Shown in pieces: positions 1-6,744 of a stretch of DNA of 39,649 bases. The stretch spans positions 1-39,649 of the forward strand of contig PJMG01000024.1 in assembly GCA_003173895.1 (NCBI GenBank), in the 5' to 3' direction. This DNA comes from Candidatus Levyibacteriota bacterium (GTDB lineage: Bacteria > Patescibacteriota > Microgenomatia > Levybacterales > UBA12049). How positions within the stretch are numbered: the stretch's first letter is position 1; each line of letters begins with the position of its first letter. The notes under the pieces are model-generated. The model had not been told where the DNA came from, did no database searches, and saw only the letters and a program-made list of their open reading frames with translations. The translations under genes were made by a program, and so were the position numbers.

Positions 1-74
1 GGCATTTAGTTCAGCGGTAGAACGCTTCTCTGATAAAGAAGAGGTGGATGGTCCGACTCCATCAGTGCCCACCA
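1..74 (+). tRNA. tRNA-Ile (GAT), first base cut off by window edge
   Basis: Cloverleaf read by eye. The anticodon stem 25-29/37-41 (CTTCT/AGAAG) encloses loop CTGATAA with anticodon GAT at 32-34. The T-arm is GATGG/CCATC. The 3' acceptor AGTGCCC pairs fully only if one more G precedes base 1, so the gene starts one base before the window. The discriminator A and the CCA tail (72-74) are encoded. Confidence 0.93.
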
Positions 75-222
75 ATCGATATACTTTGTTCTACTAAGAA
101 ATATTGATTCTTTTTTATTTCCTGCTAGTATAATTAATACAATTTAATTTTCGGGTGAAGAGCGGTGAATATTGTTTATCATAATATAATTCCGCCACTA
201 TGCCGTAACTGTAAAGTCAGAT

Positions 223-264
223 CCCCCGCCTGCCAGAGCTACGCTCCGGCGTTAGCGGGCAGGC
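223..264. repeat. GC-rich hairpin (GCCTGCC / GGCAGGC)
   Basis: GCCTGCC at 228-234 pairs perfectly with GGCAGGC at 258-264. The enclosed segment contains a second arm pair, GCTACGC and GCGTTAGC, with one bulge. It is a strongly GC-rich island in AT-rich spacer. It looks like a mobile-type dispersed palindrome rather than a terminator, since no T-run follows on either strand. Confidence 0.6.
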
Positions 265-348
265 CGTAATAAGTCTTCCGAGCAGAAGCGATTTTTTGTT
301 GCAATAATCTTCAAAAATCATCTGTTTTCTGCGCGGAATTAAAATTCT

Positions 349-1788
349 ATGAGCGCGGAAGCAACAGAAATAACACCACAAATAGAAAATAAAAAAAACT
401 CGCTAGAATATTTGAGATTTTTACATAAAGATTTTTATTCTTCATTAGGGTTGAAATATGATCCTCGCGACATAATTGATCGTTCATATGATGTAGTAAA
501 GGATAGATGGCATATCGAATCTCTAAGAGAAAAAGAAGATTTTAAAGGTTTATTAAATTTTAGACAAGAAATGCTTTTTAATTTAAAAACTAATCTAATG
601 GAAAGATATCTTACAACAGAAAGTTTAGGTAAATATACCGTTAAAGATGGAAAAATATATTCTGAATATTTTCCAAATGAACCATTTTCTGATGTTATAG
701 AAAGAGGTTATAAACATAGAAAGGAAAATGGTTCTAATGAATTAGATAGAGAAGGAGAATTAGGAGAGTTGGCAGGTTGGGCATATATAGAGGATAAAAT
801 GGTTAATGGAGAAATTGGTACTTCAGTTATATCATTTAGCCCGCCGTCAAATATGGAAGGAAGTCCTTATACTCATAGATTTGTAGATATTTTTACTGCA
901 GCAGAAGAAAATGGGAAGCGAGTAATTTTAAGAAAAAGAGCTGCAGTAAATTGGACGACACAGAAATATCATGAAAATGCTCTAAAGATGAATTCAAATT
1001 ATTTTAAAAATAAAGATAGTAGAACAGAAGATGCTTGGTTCCTGTCTCACCCTATATTAGCAGATAATAGTATTTTAAAAACTGTTAATGAAACTTTAGA
1101 TCAAGGTTTATCTTCTGAAGAATTTGAGAAAATTTATAATGATAAAATGCTTCAGGGATTAATAGAAAATTATTCTAGTGAAATTTCAGCAGGGAATATA
1201 AATTGGTATCAAACAGCTATAGCATTTAATGCTATATTGAATCATGCGGATTTCTTAAAAGAAGGTGGAGAAATATCACAACTAAGAAGACATTTTGATT
1301 ATGAAAGTATTAAAGTTTATGCAATGAATATCGGTATTCGTGAGGTTAAAACTACTGCAGGGGGTGGATGTCCACCAAATAAAGGAATAAAGATAGGTTT
1401 TAGTTCTCCCACAAATTTCTTAGAAAATAGTGTTGCCCAGTTTAGCAGTATAAATATTTCATCCGAAATTTGCTCGAAGATTAGATGTAGGCAATGTGGT
1501 TGGGAACCTGGGGAGGGAGAATCAGTTGGTTCTAAATGTCCCACTTGTGGGTGGGCTCCAGGTGAAGCTGTAGATGAAAATTGGAAGAATAAAGAAGAGG
1601 GTTCAGAAACAGAGAAAGTGGAATCTTTCTATAATAAAGAAAAACCTATTCAAAATTCTAAGCCTTCGGATTTTAAAAATGAAATAGAAGAAGCAAAAGT
1701 TGAAATTAAGCCAATGGAGGATTTTGAAGAAATTATAAAGACGCCGATTAAAACAGAAGCAAAAGTTGAGGAAGTAATAAGCACTTAA
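349..1788 (+). CDS. Unknown protein with C-terminal zinc ribbon
   Basis: 479 aa, not assigned to a known family. Residues 1-370 look like a soluble mixed alpha/beta region with a proline-rich patch near 165-175 (SFSPPSN). Two CxxC knuckles follow: C380-x2-C383 and C397-x2-C400, each followed by GW and PGE, which together form a rubredoxin-like zinc ribbon. The last 75 residues are Lys/Glu-rich and probably disordered. No signal peptide or membrane segment is seen. The start lacks a Shine-Dalgarno, and no clean -10 lies at the usual place. It stands alone between tRNA-Ile and a convergent gene. The zinc ribbon suggests nucleic-acid or protein binding, but this is inference. The ORF itself is convincing from length and codon use. 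Confidence 0.85.
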   Translation: MSAEATEITPQIENKKNSLEYLRFLHKDFYSSLGLKYDPRDIIDRSYDVVKDRWHIESLREKEDFKGLLNFRQEMLFNLKTNLMERYLTTESLGKYTVKDGKIYSEYFPNEPFSDVIERGYKHRKENGSNELDREGELGELAGWAYIEDKMVNGEIGTSVISFSPPSNMEGSPYTHRFVDIFTAAEENGKRVILRKRAAVNWTTQKYHENALKMNSNYFKNKDSRTEDAWFLSHPILADNSILKTVNETLDQGLSSEEFEKIYNDKMLQGLIENYSSEISAGNINWYQTAIAFNAILNHADFLKEGGEISQLRRHFDYESIKVYAMNIGIREVKTTAGGGCPPNKGIKIGFSSPTNFLENSVAQFSSINISSEICSKIRCRQCGWEPGEGESVGSKCPTCGWAPGEAVDENWKNKEEGSETEKVESFYNKEKPIQNSKPSDFKNEIEEAKVEIKPMEDFEEIIKTPIKTEAKVEEVIST

Positions 1789-1808
1789 CTATTGAGATTT
1801 TTATAGAA

Positions 1809-1840
1809 CGAGATCCTTCGTTTTCACTCAGGATGACAAG
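1809..1840 (+). repeat. Dispersed imperfect palindrome, copy A
   Basis: GAGATCCTTCG..CTCAGGATGACA type element in the 59-nt gap between two convergent genes. ATCCT/AGGAT arms flank a short centre. It belongs to the same family as the copies at 3574, 4120, 12836, 19356 and 30215. Confidence 0.7.
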
Positions 1841-1847
1841 AGAAAAT

Positions 1848-2213
1848 TTATTTTATTTCCTCAAAAGTTCCGTCGAGGTGAAGATAATAAAGCTGGACGA
1901 TTAACTTTGGGTAGAGTTCTAAAATTTCCTCTTTGGCTTTTTTAAGATCTTTAGCATGACGCTCAGGTGTGCTTTCTACACCATAAGCTCCACATTCTTC
2001 ATGATTCATTAAAATTACTTCATGGATATTATGTAGTTTTACTGAAATACCAATTTGATTTAAAATAATTGGTAAATCCTTGACTCCACCAGCAAAGCCG
2101 ACATAATCAAAAGTTTGACCTTTTAAATTTTCATCTAACCAAGTTCTTATATATTTTTGAAATCTAAAATCAATACAACTAATAACGATAGAATCACATG
2201 TATGTAGTGACAT
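1848..2213 (-). CDS. Minimal beta-carbonic-anhydrase-like protein
   Basis: 121 aa. It has the zinc-site pattern of beta-carbonic anhydrases: Cys13-x-Asp15-x-Arg17 (CIDFR) near the N-terminus and His71-x2-Cys74 (HEECG), plus an Ala-Gly-Gly at 41-43 where the family has its conserved AGG. Family enzymes interconvert CO2 and bicarbonate and are usually about 180-220 aa, so this is a shortened member with the ligands intact. It is probably cytosolic, with no signal peptide. Carbonic anhydrase activity is not certain, because short relatives of unknown substrate exist. No alternative Met occurs until residue 69, so the ATG at 2213 is the likely start. It has its own promoter (2242-2268) and an unusual hairpin leader. 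Confidence 0.75.
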   Translation of the reverse strand: MSLHTCDSIVISCIDFRFQKYIRTWLDENLKGQTFDYVGFAGGVKDLPIILNQIGISVKLHNIHEVILMNHEECGAYGVESTPERHAKDLKKAKEEILELYPKLIVQLYYLHLDGTFEEIK

Positions 2214-2223
2214 AAAAAATAAA

Positions 2224-2239
2224 AAACGCTTTAGCGTTT
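2224..2239 (-). promoter_or_regulatory. Hairpin plus U-tract in the leader of the carbonic-anhydrase-like gene
   Basis: Read on the minus strand: AAACGC, loop TAAA, GCGTTT, then a T-rich tract (TTTTTTATTTTTT) running straight into the ATG at 2213. This is the geometry of an intrinsic terminator, but it lies between the gene's own promoter and its start codon and there is no upstream minus-strand gene to terminate. It may be an attenuator or a 5'-stabilising hairpin. Confidence 0.6.
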
Positions 2240-2241
2240 CA

Positions 2242-2268
2242 ACTATATAGTATAGTCTTTCTTGTCAA
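2242..2268 (-). promoter_or_regulatory. Promoter of carbonic-anhydrase-like gene
   Basis: Minus-strand TTGACA (2263-2268), 15-nt spacer, TATAGT (2242-2247). The predicted transcript starts near 2235, at the base of the hairpin. Confidence 0.6.
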
Positions 2269-2364
2269 AAGTGCAACATTTAAGAATAAATCAGGCGTAA
2301 TTGTCTGATATTTTGTAAGGGAAATGTATGAAAAAGGTCAAGCATATTGACTAATGTGTAAGAT

Positions 2365-2709
2365 ATGATGTTATATGAAAGTGAAGTAAATCCTATGTCA
2401 AAAAAATTCCTTAAGAAATTACCTTTAGTTAAAGAGAAACAATTATTCCTAAGTTTGTTAGCAGTAACAGATCAAGTAATACATAAAAGATATAAATCTT
2501 TGCATAGCATAAGGTTTGCAAAACCAACCAAAAACGGTTGGTCTTTTTTTAAGAAAAAGAAAGTTGATTGGGAAATACTGGAAAAAATAGTCAATAGAGT
2601 TGAAAAATTACATAAAAGTTGTTGTTCGCGAGATAAAATCGCTCATTGGTTTTCACATGTAGCTAATTTATCCAACAAGGATTTTGCAACTCTCCAAGGA
2701 ATGCTTTAA
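2365..2709 (+). CDS. Small unknown protein with an internal terminator-like hairpin
   Basis: 114 aa from the ATG at 2365, or 104 aa from the ATG at 2395. The second is favoured because a TTGACT-18-TTATAT promoter (2347-2376) overlaps the first start. It is Lys-rich and basic, with no recognised domain, signal peptide or membrane helix. Its codons KPTKNGWSFFKKKK are produced by a hairpin and T-run typical of intrinsic terminators (2523-2550). This raises the possibility that only the first part is expressed, or that the frame is fortuitous. The stop TAA lies inside the -10 box of folC, 9 nt before the folC start. I cannot assign a function. Confidence 0.5.
   Translation: MMLYESEVNPMSKKFLKKLPLVKEKQLFLSLLAVTDQVIHKRYKSLHSIRFAKPTKNGWSFFKKKKVDWEILEKIVNRVEKLHKSCCSRDKIAHWFSHVANLSNKDFATLQGML
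2523..2550 (+). terminator. Intrinsic terminator-like hairpin inside an ORF
   Basis: ACCAACC (2523-2529), loop AAAAAC, GGTTGGT (2536-2542), then C and seven Ts (2544-2550). It is the most canonical terminator in the window and lies in the middle of the small ORF upstream of folC. Confidence 0.7.
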
Positions 2710-2712
2710 AAT
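2684..2712 (+). promoter_or_regulatory. folC promoter, leaderless type
   Basis: TTGCAA (2684-2689), 17-nt spacer, TAAAAT (2707-2712), then 6 nt to the ATG at 2719. It lies inside the 3' end of the preceding ORF, so folC can be transcribed independently of it. Confidence 0.7.
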
Positions 2713-2718
2713 GGCTTA

Positions 2719-4236
2719 ATGATTAAGAGTTATAAAGAAGCGATTAAATATTTAGAAAGTTTTATAGATTTAGGGCTTTTTAATAGAATTGATCCTAATA
2801 CACCAGTGGGAGATCATAGATTAAATCGAATTAGAATTTTCCTTAAAAAAATTGGTAATCCTAATCTAAAATTTCCTACTATTATAGTTTCAGGTACATC
2901 AGGTAAGGGTTCTACAGCATATCTAATAGCGAACATGCTAGTCCATAATAATTATAAAGTAGGTTTAACTATTTCTCCACATTTACAGAAGATGAATGAA
3001 CGCATTCAGATAGGAGACAAGAATAAGTTCCTTAACTCTATTTCTGATCAAGAGTTTGTCGACTTATTAAATAGTATTTATTCACAGTTAGAAGAAATGA
3101 AGCACGAGAAAGAAGGAAGTTTATCATTTCCAGAGATACTTTTTTGTATGGCTCTTAAATATTATGCTGATCAAAATGTAGATATAGCCATTTGTGAAGT
3201 TGGTTTGGAAAGCAGATATGATTTCACCTCAGTTTTAAGCCCAATTGGTTTTGTATTGACTAATATTTCTTTAGATCATACGAGAATTTTAGGAGATACA
3301 GTAGAAAAGATAGCTGATGAATCTACGGCTAAGATTGAAAAATTGAAAATTTCCAATACTCTTAAGATGACAAAAGAATTGAGACCATTTGTCGTGAGTG
3401 GGGTTTTACAAAAATCTATTATTGATTTAGTAAAAAAAAGATCTAAAGAAAGTGATTCAGAGTTATATTTATTGAAACGAGATTTTGATTATAAAGTTTT
3501 AGCAGAAAATGAAAAGGGAGTTGGGTTTGAATTTGAATCAAGCATTAGGAATCAGGAATTATTGACAAAAGGACGAGATTCTTCGGCTTTGCCTCAGAAT
3601 GACAAAATATTATTTTCTGTTTCACTTCTTGGTTCATATCAGGCGGAGAATACGAGTTTAGCTATAGAAACAGTTTTAAATCTTAGAAAATTTGGATTTA
3701 GCACTAATATAGGAAAAATTAAGGATGCTTTAACTGACGCTTTTTGGCCAGGAAGATTTGAAATAATAAAATTACATAACAAAAGTACATTAATTTTAGA
3801 TGGGGCGCATAATGTAGTAAAAATGTCTTCGTTTTTAAAATCTCTTAAAAAGTATTATCCTAAAAATCCCAAAATTTTTATCTGCGCTTTTAAAAAAGAT
3901 AAAGATATTTCTAAAATGTTAGAAATGATTCTAAAACAAGCTGATTATTTAATCTTAACTAAATTTGAATCAACTATAGATTTTGGAGCGAAAATGAGTG
4001 AAGAAGTAGAAAATTTAAATAATGTGATTGTCCAGAATGAAAAAATTGAGAAAAATATTTTTTATGAGAAAAATGCGAAAAGAGCATTGAAGACGGCGCT
4101 TGATATTGTTAAAAAATTTGATTTCTCGACTACGCTCGGAATGACAAAAATAGAACCTCTTATTGTGACGACGGGCTCGCTATACTTGGTTGGAGAGATA
4201 AGGGAACTGTTAAGTCAGCAGTTGATTTCAAAGTAG
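2719..4236 (+). CDS. folC: Folylpolyglutamate synthase / dihydrofolate synthase
   Basis: 505 aa, cytosolic Mur-ligase-fold enzyme that adds glutamate to dihydropteroate or folates using ATP. Visible motifs are the P-loop SGTSGKGSTA (58-67), the central EVGL..RYDFTS segment, ISLDHTRILG, the C-terminal domain motif ILDGAHN, and the terminal VTTGSLYLVGEIR. It is some 70 residues longer than the usual 420-440. Part of the excess comes from two copies of a dispersed palindrome read in frame: residues 286-296 (RDSSALPQNDK) and 468-477 (DFSTTLGMTK). The second sits just before the conserved C-terminal strand. The last 77 bp overlap the convergent cohesin gene. It supports the nearby thyA/folA pair, which consumes and regenerates folate cofactors. 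Confidence 0.93.
   Translation: MIKSYKEAIKYLESFIDLGLFNRIDPNTPVGDHRLNRIRIFLKKIGNPNLKFPTIIVSGTSGKGSTAYLIANMLVHNNYKVGLTISPHLQKMNERIQIGDKNKFLNSISDQEFVDLLNSIYSQLEEMKHEKEGSLSFPEILFCMALKYYADQNVDIAICEVGLESRYDFTSVLSPIGFVLTNISLDHTRILGDTVEKIADESTAKIEKLKISNTLKMTKELRPFVVSGVLQKSIIDLVKKRSKESDSELYLLKRDFDYKVLAENEKGVGFEFESSIRNQELLTKGRDSSALPQNDKILFSVSLLGSYQAENTSLAIETVLNLRKFGFSTNIGKIKDALTDAFWPGRFEIIKLHNKSTLILDGAHNVVKMSSFLKSLKKYYPKNPKIFICAFKKDKDISKMLEMILKQADYLILTKFESTIDFGAKMSEEVENLNNVIVQNEKIEKNIFYEKNAKRALKTALDIVKKFDFSTTLGMTKIEPLIVTTGSLYLVGEIRELLSQQLISK
3574..3606 (+). repeat. Dispersed palindrome, copy B, in frame inside folC
   Basis: GAGATTCTTCGG..CCTCAGAATGACA type element, with arms ATTCT/AGAAT and GGC/GCC. 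It is translated as folC residues 286-296 without breaking the frame. Confidence 0.8.
4120..4149 (+). repeat. Dispersed palindrome, copy C, in frame inside folC
   Basis: GATTTCTCG..CTCGGAATGACA variant. It is translated as folC residues 468-477, in a different reading frame from copy B. Confidence 0.7.
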
Positions 4237-4867
4237 AGAACACTACACCTTCAGAAGTGACTAGGCTTTTAGGTAAAATAGAAAATGTTGTGGCAGAAGA
4301 AGTGGCATTGGAATTAGTAGTGTATAAAATTTTTGCCACAGTACCAGTACCTTTAATACCATTTTGCTTTGGGGTTAGGCCTAAAGCATAAGTTATTCTT
4401 CCATCGTTATAATTTACATTATTTAAAAGTTCTATTGGATTAGAGAAAAATGTTCCCTTTTCTAAAGTAATTTTATTTATAGCTTTAGGATCAAAAGCTA
4501 TTTCCAGCTGAACAGCAGTTACAGCATTTGCGGCTGTATCAATATTCACGTCGATAATTTTAGCTGCTGAGGTAGAAGTTTCCTGATCTAAACTTAAAAC
4601 TGACTGTGCATATGGGGTAGGGGTGGGAATTTTTACTATTTGCTGGGGTGTCTGAGTTGATTTAGGTTTAATAGCTATGTAAACGAAAAAGCTAGTTACT
4701 AAGGCTAAACAAATTATTAAAATTACGGTTCCTTTTAAAGGAAATTTATTTGAATTTGAAGAAATATTTATATTTGCATTAGTCAAATTTTCCGCCGGAA
4801 TAGATTCAGGTGAATTAATCTGATTAGTATTTTGATTTAAATTTGTATTATTATTTTCTGGATCCAT
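4160..4867 (-). CDS. Membrane-anchored cohesin-domain protein
   Basis: 235 aa. An Asn-rich N-terminal tail (1-43) is followed by one membrane helix (about 46-66, GTVILIICLALVTSFFVYIAI), a Pro/Thr linker (72-85), and an extracellular domain (about 88-225). That domain reads like a cohesin: a strand with DVNIDTAANAVTAVQLEIAFDP, then ..GTFFSNP and GRITYALGL. Cohesins bind dockerin modules, and the gene immediately upstream encodes one. It is the second gene of a two-gene minus-strand unit (39-nt gap), but it also has its own -10. The C-terminal 25 or so residues are encoded antisense to the end of folC. The N-in, C-out topology is inferred. Confidence 0.75.
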   Translation of the reverse strand: MDPENNNTNLNQNTNQINSPESIPAENLTNANINISSNSNKFPLKGTVILIICLALVTSFFVYIAIKPKSTQTPQQIVKIPTPTPYAQSVLSLDQETSTSAAKIIDVNIDTAANAVTAVQLEIAFDPKAINKITLEKGTFFSNPIELLNNVNYNDGRITYALGLTPKQNGIKGTGTVAKILYTTNSNATSSATTFSILPKSLVTSEGVVFSTLKSTADLTVPLSLQPSIASPSSQ

Positions 4868-4875
4868 AAATTTAG

Positions 4876-4902
4876 GTTATAAAATAATTTAATTTACTGC
4901 AA
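4876..4902 (-). promoter_or_regulatory. Promoter of cohesin gene, leaderless type
   Basis: Minus-strand TTGCAG (4897-4902), 15-nt spacer, TATAAC (4876-4881), 8 nt to the ATG at 4867. It could equally be read as 17 nt to TAACCT with a 6-nt gap. Confidence 0.5.
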
Positions 4903-4906
4903 GCAC

Positions 4907-6010
4907 TTAAAATCCATTAGTTCCTAGATTTCGCAGCACCATATTATAATCTATTCCATCTATCATTCCATCATCATTTAAATCAGCGAAATAACCTTTA
5001 GTAGCATCTTTATATGCTTGTTCCTGAGTAGAACAAGTCGAAGGTATAAAACCCGTAGAATTTAAACCATAACAGTCCCGAATCACATTATAGTCTAAAA
5101 TATTTACACTATTATCACCATTAATGTCTCCCATTTTTAAAACAGGAATTACTACACCTTGAACAGTAGGATCGATTATAGTATTCGCCTTACTTGCAGT
5201 AATAGTAATGGGTGTAGAAGAAATAAGAGTTCTCAAAGAACCTTCAGGAGATTTAGCCAATACATAATAGTTTCCTGTAGTGATATTGCCTAATGGAAAA
5301 TTAGAAAGTGCCCAATAATATTGATTACTATTAGCATCAGCATTAGTCTGGAAATTTAAAATACCTGTAGATTTAAAATTAGCTGCGTTACCAGTGGGAT
5401 CACTACCATAATTATTATTTTTATAGAAATATAAAGTTAGTTGTCTACCAGTAGGATGAGCGGGATTGTTATTATTATTTGCATCGATTCCTTCTAAATA
5501 CACAGCGATAGAAGCAGTAGTAGAACCTGAGGAAGGAGTTCCTGTAGGAGTAGTATTAAGTGGGTGTGATGGACCAGGAGGAAGCGTGCAAGCACCATTA
5601 ACACAGTTTTTAAACCCTCCCGGACATGCATCTGGATTGCGACCACAACCTGCATTGCAACTTCCGTCATAACAAATACCTTTTCCACTACATTCTTCTA
5701 AAGGATTACGATATCCACCAGCATCGCTACATGTGTTACTATTAGATTTTGGCCAGGGAGCATTAGCTGGTGCTTTAAAACACGTACCATCACTATTTCC
5801 ACATCCTCCATTACATGCGCTAGGATTTCTGTGACATCCACCTGCACAACCCAGACCAGATATGCATAAGAATCTATTATTACATTCTTGTCCGTCACCG
5901 CGGTAGCCACTTCCATCAGAACAGGTATATGCTAAAGAATTTTGTTTGAAGAAGAAAAAAAAGGAAGTTAAGAAAATAATAGAAAATAAAATTATTAATT
6001 TTTCCTTCAT
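4907..6010 (-). CDS. Secreted Cys-rich protein with C-terminal type I dockerin
   Basis: 367 aa from the ATG at 6010. A longer reading from 6046 would add 12 residues, but the promoter fits only the ATG at 6010. The order is: signal peptide (1-28, hydrophobic core IILFSIIFLTSFFFFF); two tandem Cys-rich modules of about 45 residues (each CSDG/A-GYR..EC..C..GC..NP.AC..G); a Pro/Thr/Ser linker; a beta-rich domain (about 165-285); and a duplicated calcium-binding dockerin (293-367) with loops DINGDNSVNILD and DLNDDGMIDGID. The dockerin should bind the cohesin encoded just downstream, tethering this protein to the cell surface. The ligand of the Cys-rich modules is unknown. Start and secretion are inferred; the dockerin loops are seen directly. 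Confidence 0.82.
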   Translation of the reverse strand: MKEKLIILFSIIFLTSFFFFFKQNSLAYTCSDGSGYRGDGQECNNRFLCISGLGCAGGCHRNPSACNGGCGNSDGTCFKAPANAPWPKSNSNTCSDAGGYRNPLEECSGKGICYDGSCNAGCGRNPDACPGGFKNCVNGACTLPPGPSHPLNTTPTGTPSSGSTTASIAVYLEGIDANNNNNPAHPTGRQLTLYFYKNNNYGSDPTGNAANFKSTGILNFQTNADANSNQYYWALSNFPLGNITTGNYYVLAKSPEGSLRTLISSTPITITASKANTIIDPTVQGVVIPVLKMGDINGDNSVNILDYNVIRDCYGLNSTGFIPSTCSTQEQAYKDATKGYFADLNDDGMIDGIDYNMVLRNLGTNGF

Positions 6011-6016
6011 ACATCT

Positions 6017-6046
6017 AGCATAAATAAGAATGATAGTAATTGTCAA
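6017..6046 (-). promoter_or_regulatory. Promoter of dockerin gene, leaderless type
   Basis: Minus-strand TTGACA (6041-6046), 18-nt spacer, TATGCT (6017-6022), 6 nt to the ATG at 6010. Its -35 overlaps the -35 of dcd on the other strand. Confidence 0.7.
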
Positions 6047-6068
6047 TTGTAAACTCTTATGCTATTCT
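6040..6068 (+). promoter_or_regulatory. dcd promoter, leaderless type
   Basis: TTGTCA (6040-6045), 17-nt spacer, TATTCT (6063-6068), 7 nt to the ATG at 6076. Confidence 0.7.
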
Positions 6069-6075
6069 TTGTATT

Positions 6076-6648
6076 ATGATTTTATCTGACGTAGATATAA
6101 AGCAAGCATTAGCCTCTAAAAAAATTATTATTCTCCCCAAACCTGATTTAACTACCCAACTAGGAAGTTGTTCTATAGATTTAAGACTCGGAGATACCTT
6201 TAGAGTTTTTGATCATAGTCGCCATCCATATTTAGATCCTCAGAAAAAAGATTACAGCAATGAAATTACTAAAGTAGTTAAAGTTAAAAGAAATGAGAAT
6301 TTCATTATGCAACCTGGAGATTTTGTTTTAGCTGTAACTATGGAAAAAGTTGTTATACCCGCTAATTTAATGGGAAGATTAGAAGGGCGTTCTTCATTGG
6401 GAAGACTTGGATTAGTAGTTCATTCCACAGCTTCTATCTTCGATCCGGGATGGGATGGTAAACCAGTACTGGAACTTGGTAATTTAGGACGAATGGCTAT
6501 CTCTTTGACTGTAGGAATGAGAATTTGTGCAATGACTTTTGAAGAATTAAAAACTCCAGCTCAAACTCCATATACTAAGAAGAAATTTGCTAAATATGTT
6601 TTTCAAGATGCTCCTATTGAAAGTAGAATTCACCAAGAAGAGAAGTAA
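6076..6648 (+). CDS. dcd: dCTP deaminase
   Basis: 190 aa from the ATG at 6076, where the promoter and the family N-terminus (MILSD..I..AL) agree. An upstream in-frame ATG at 6040 overlaps the -35 box. It converts dCTP to dUTP, the first step toward dTMP. Catalytic residues are visible: Arg105-Ser106-Ser107 and Arg110 in the GRSSLGR motif, and Glu133 in VLELGN, the counterpart of E. coli Glu138. The HSTA..FDPGW loop (116-126) has the HSTA of the bifunctional dCTP deaminase/dUTPases but not their following Gly, so whether it also hydrolyses dUTP is open. It is followed by tmk and a divergent paralogue. Confidence 0.93.
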   Translation: MILSDVDIKQALASKKIIILPKPDLTTQLGSCSIDLRLGDTFRVFDHSRHPYLDPQKKDYSNEITKVVKVKRNENFIMQPGDFVLAVTMEKVVIPANLMGRLEGRSSLGRLGLVVHSTASIFDPGWDGKPVLELGNLGRMAISLTVGMRICAMTFEELKTPAQTPYTKKKFAKYVFQDAPIESRIHQEEK

Positions 6649-6744
6649 GAATTTAGAATTATGAATTAAGAATTGAAGGTACTTTATTTATAAATAAATT
6701 TTCCTATTTTGATTCTGAACTCTGAATTATAAACTCTAAATTTT
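6649..6744. repeat. AT-rich spacer of degenerate GAATTTAGAATTATGAATT units
   Basis: The gap between dcd and tmk holds runs of short near-repeats (GAATTTAGAATTATGAATTA, GAACTCTGAATTATAAACTC). The same texture occurs at 30126-30166. A weak TTGATT-15-TAAACT promoter may lie at 6709-6735, 9 nt before the tmk start. Confidence 0.4.

Noticed and set aside
1317..1544. Minus-strand frame opposite the zinc-ribbon gene
   Set aside because: It lies fully inside a convincing gene and has no start signal or protein-like composition.
5466..5916. Three alternative frames across the dockerin gene
   Set aside because: They are shadows of a gene with signal peptide, Cys-rich modules and dockerin; their translations are low-complexity.
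6076..6648. Calling dcd a bifunctional dCTP deaminase/dUTPase
   Set aside because: HSTA is present but the following residues are not the Gly-containing loop of known bifunctional enzymes; reading alone cannot decide.
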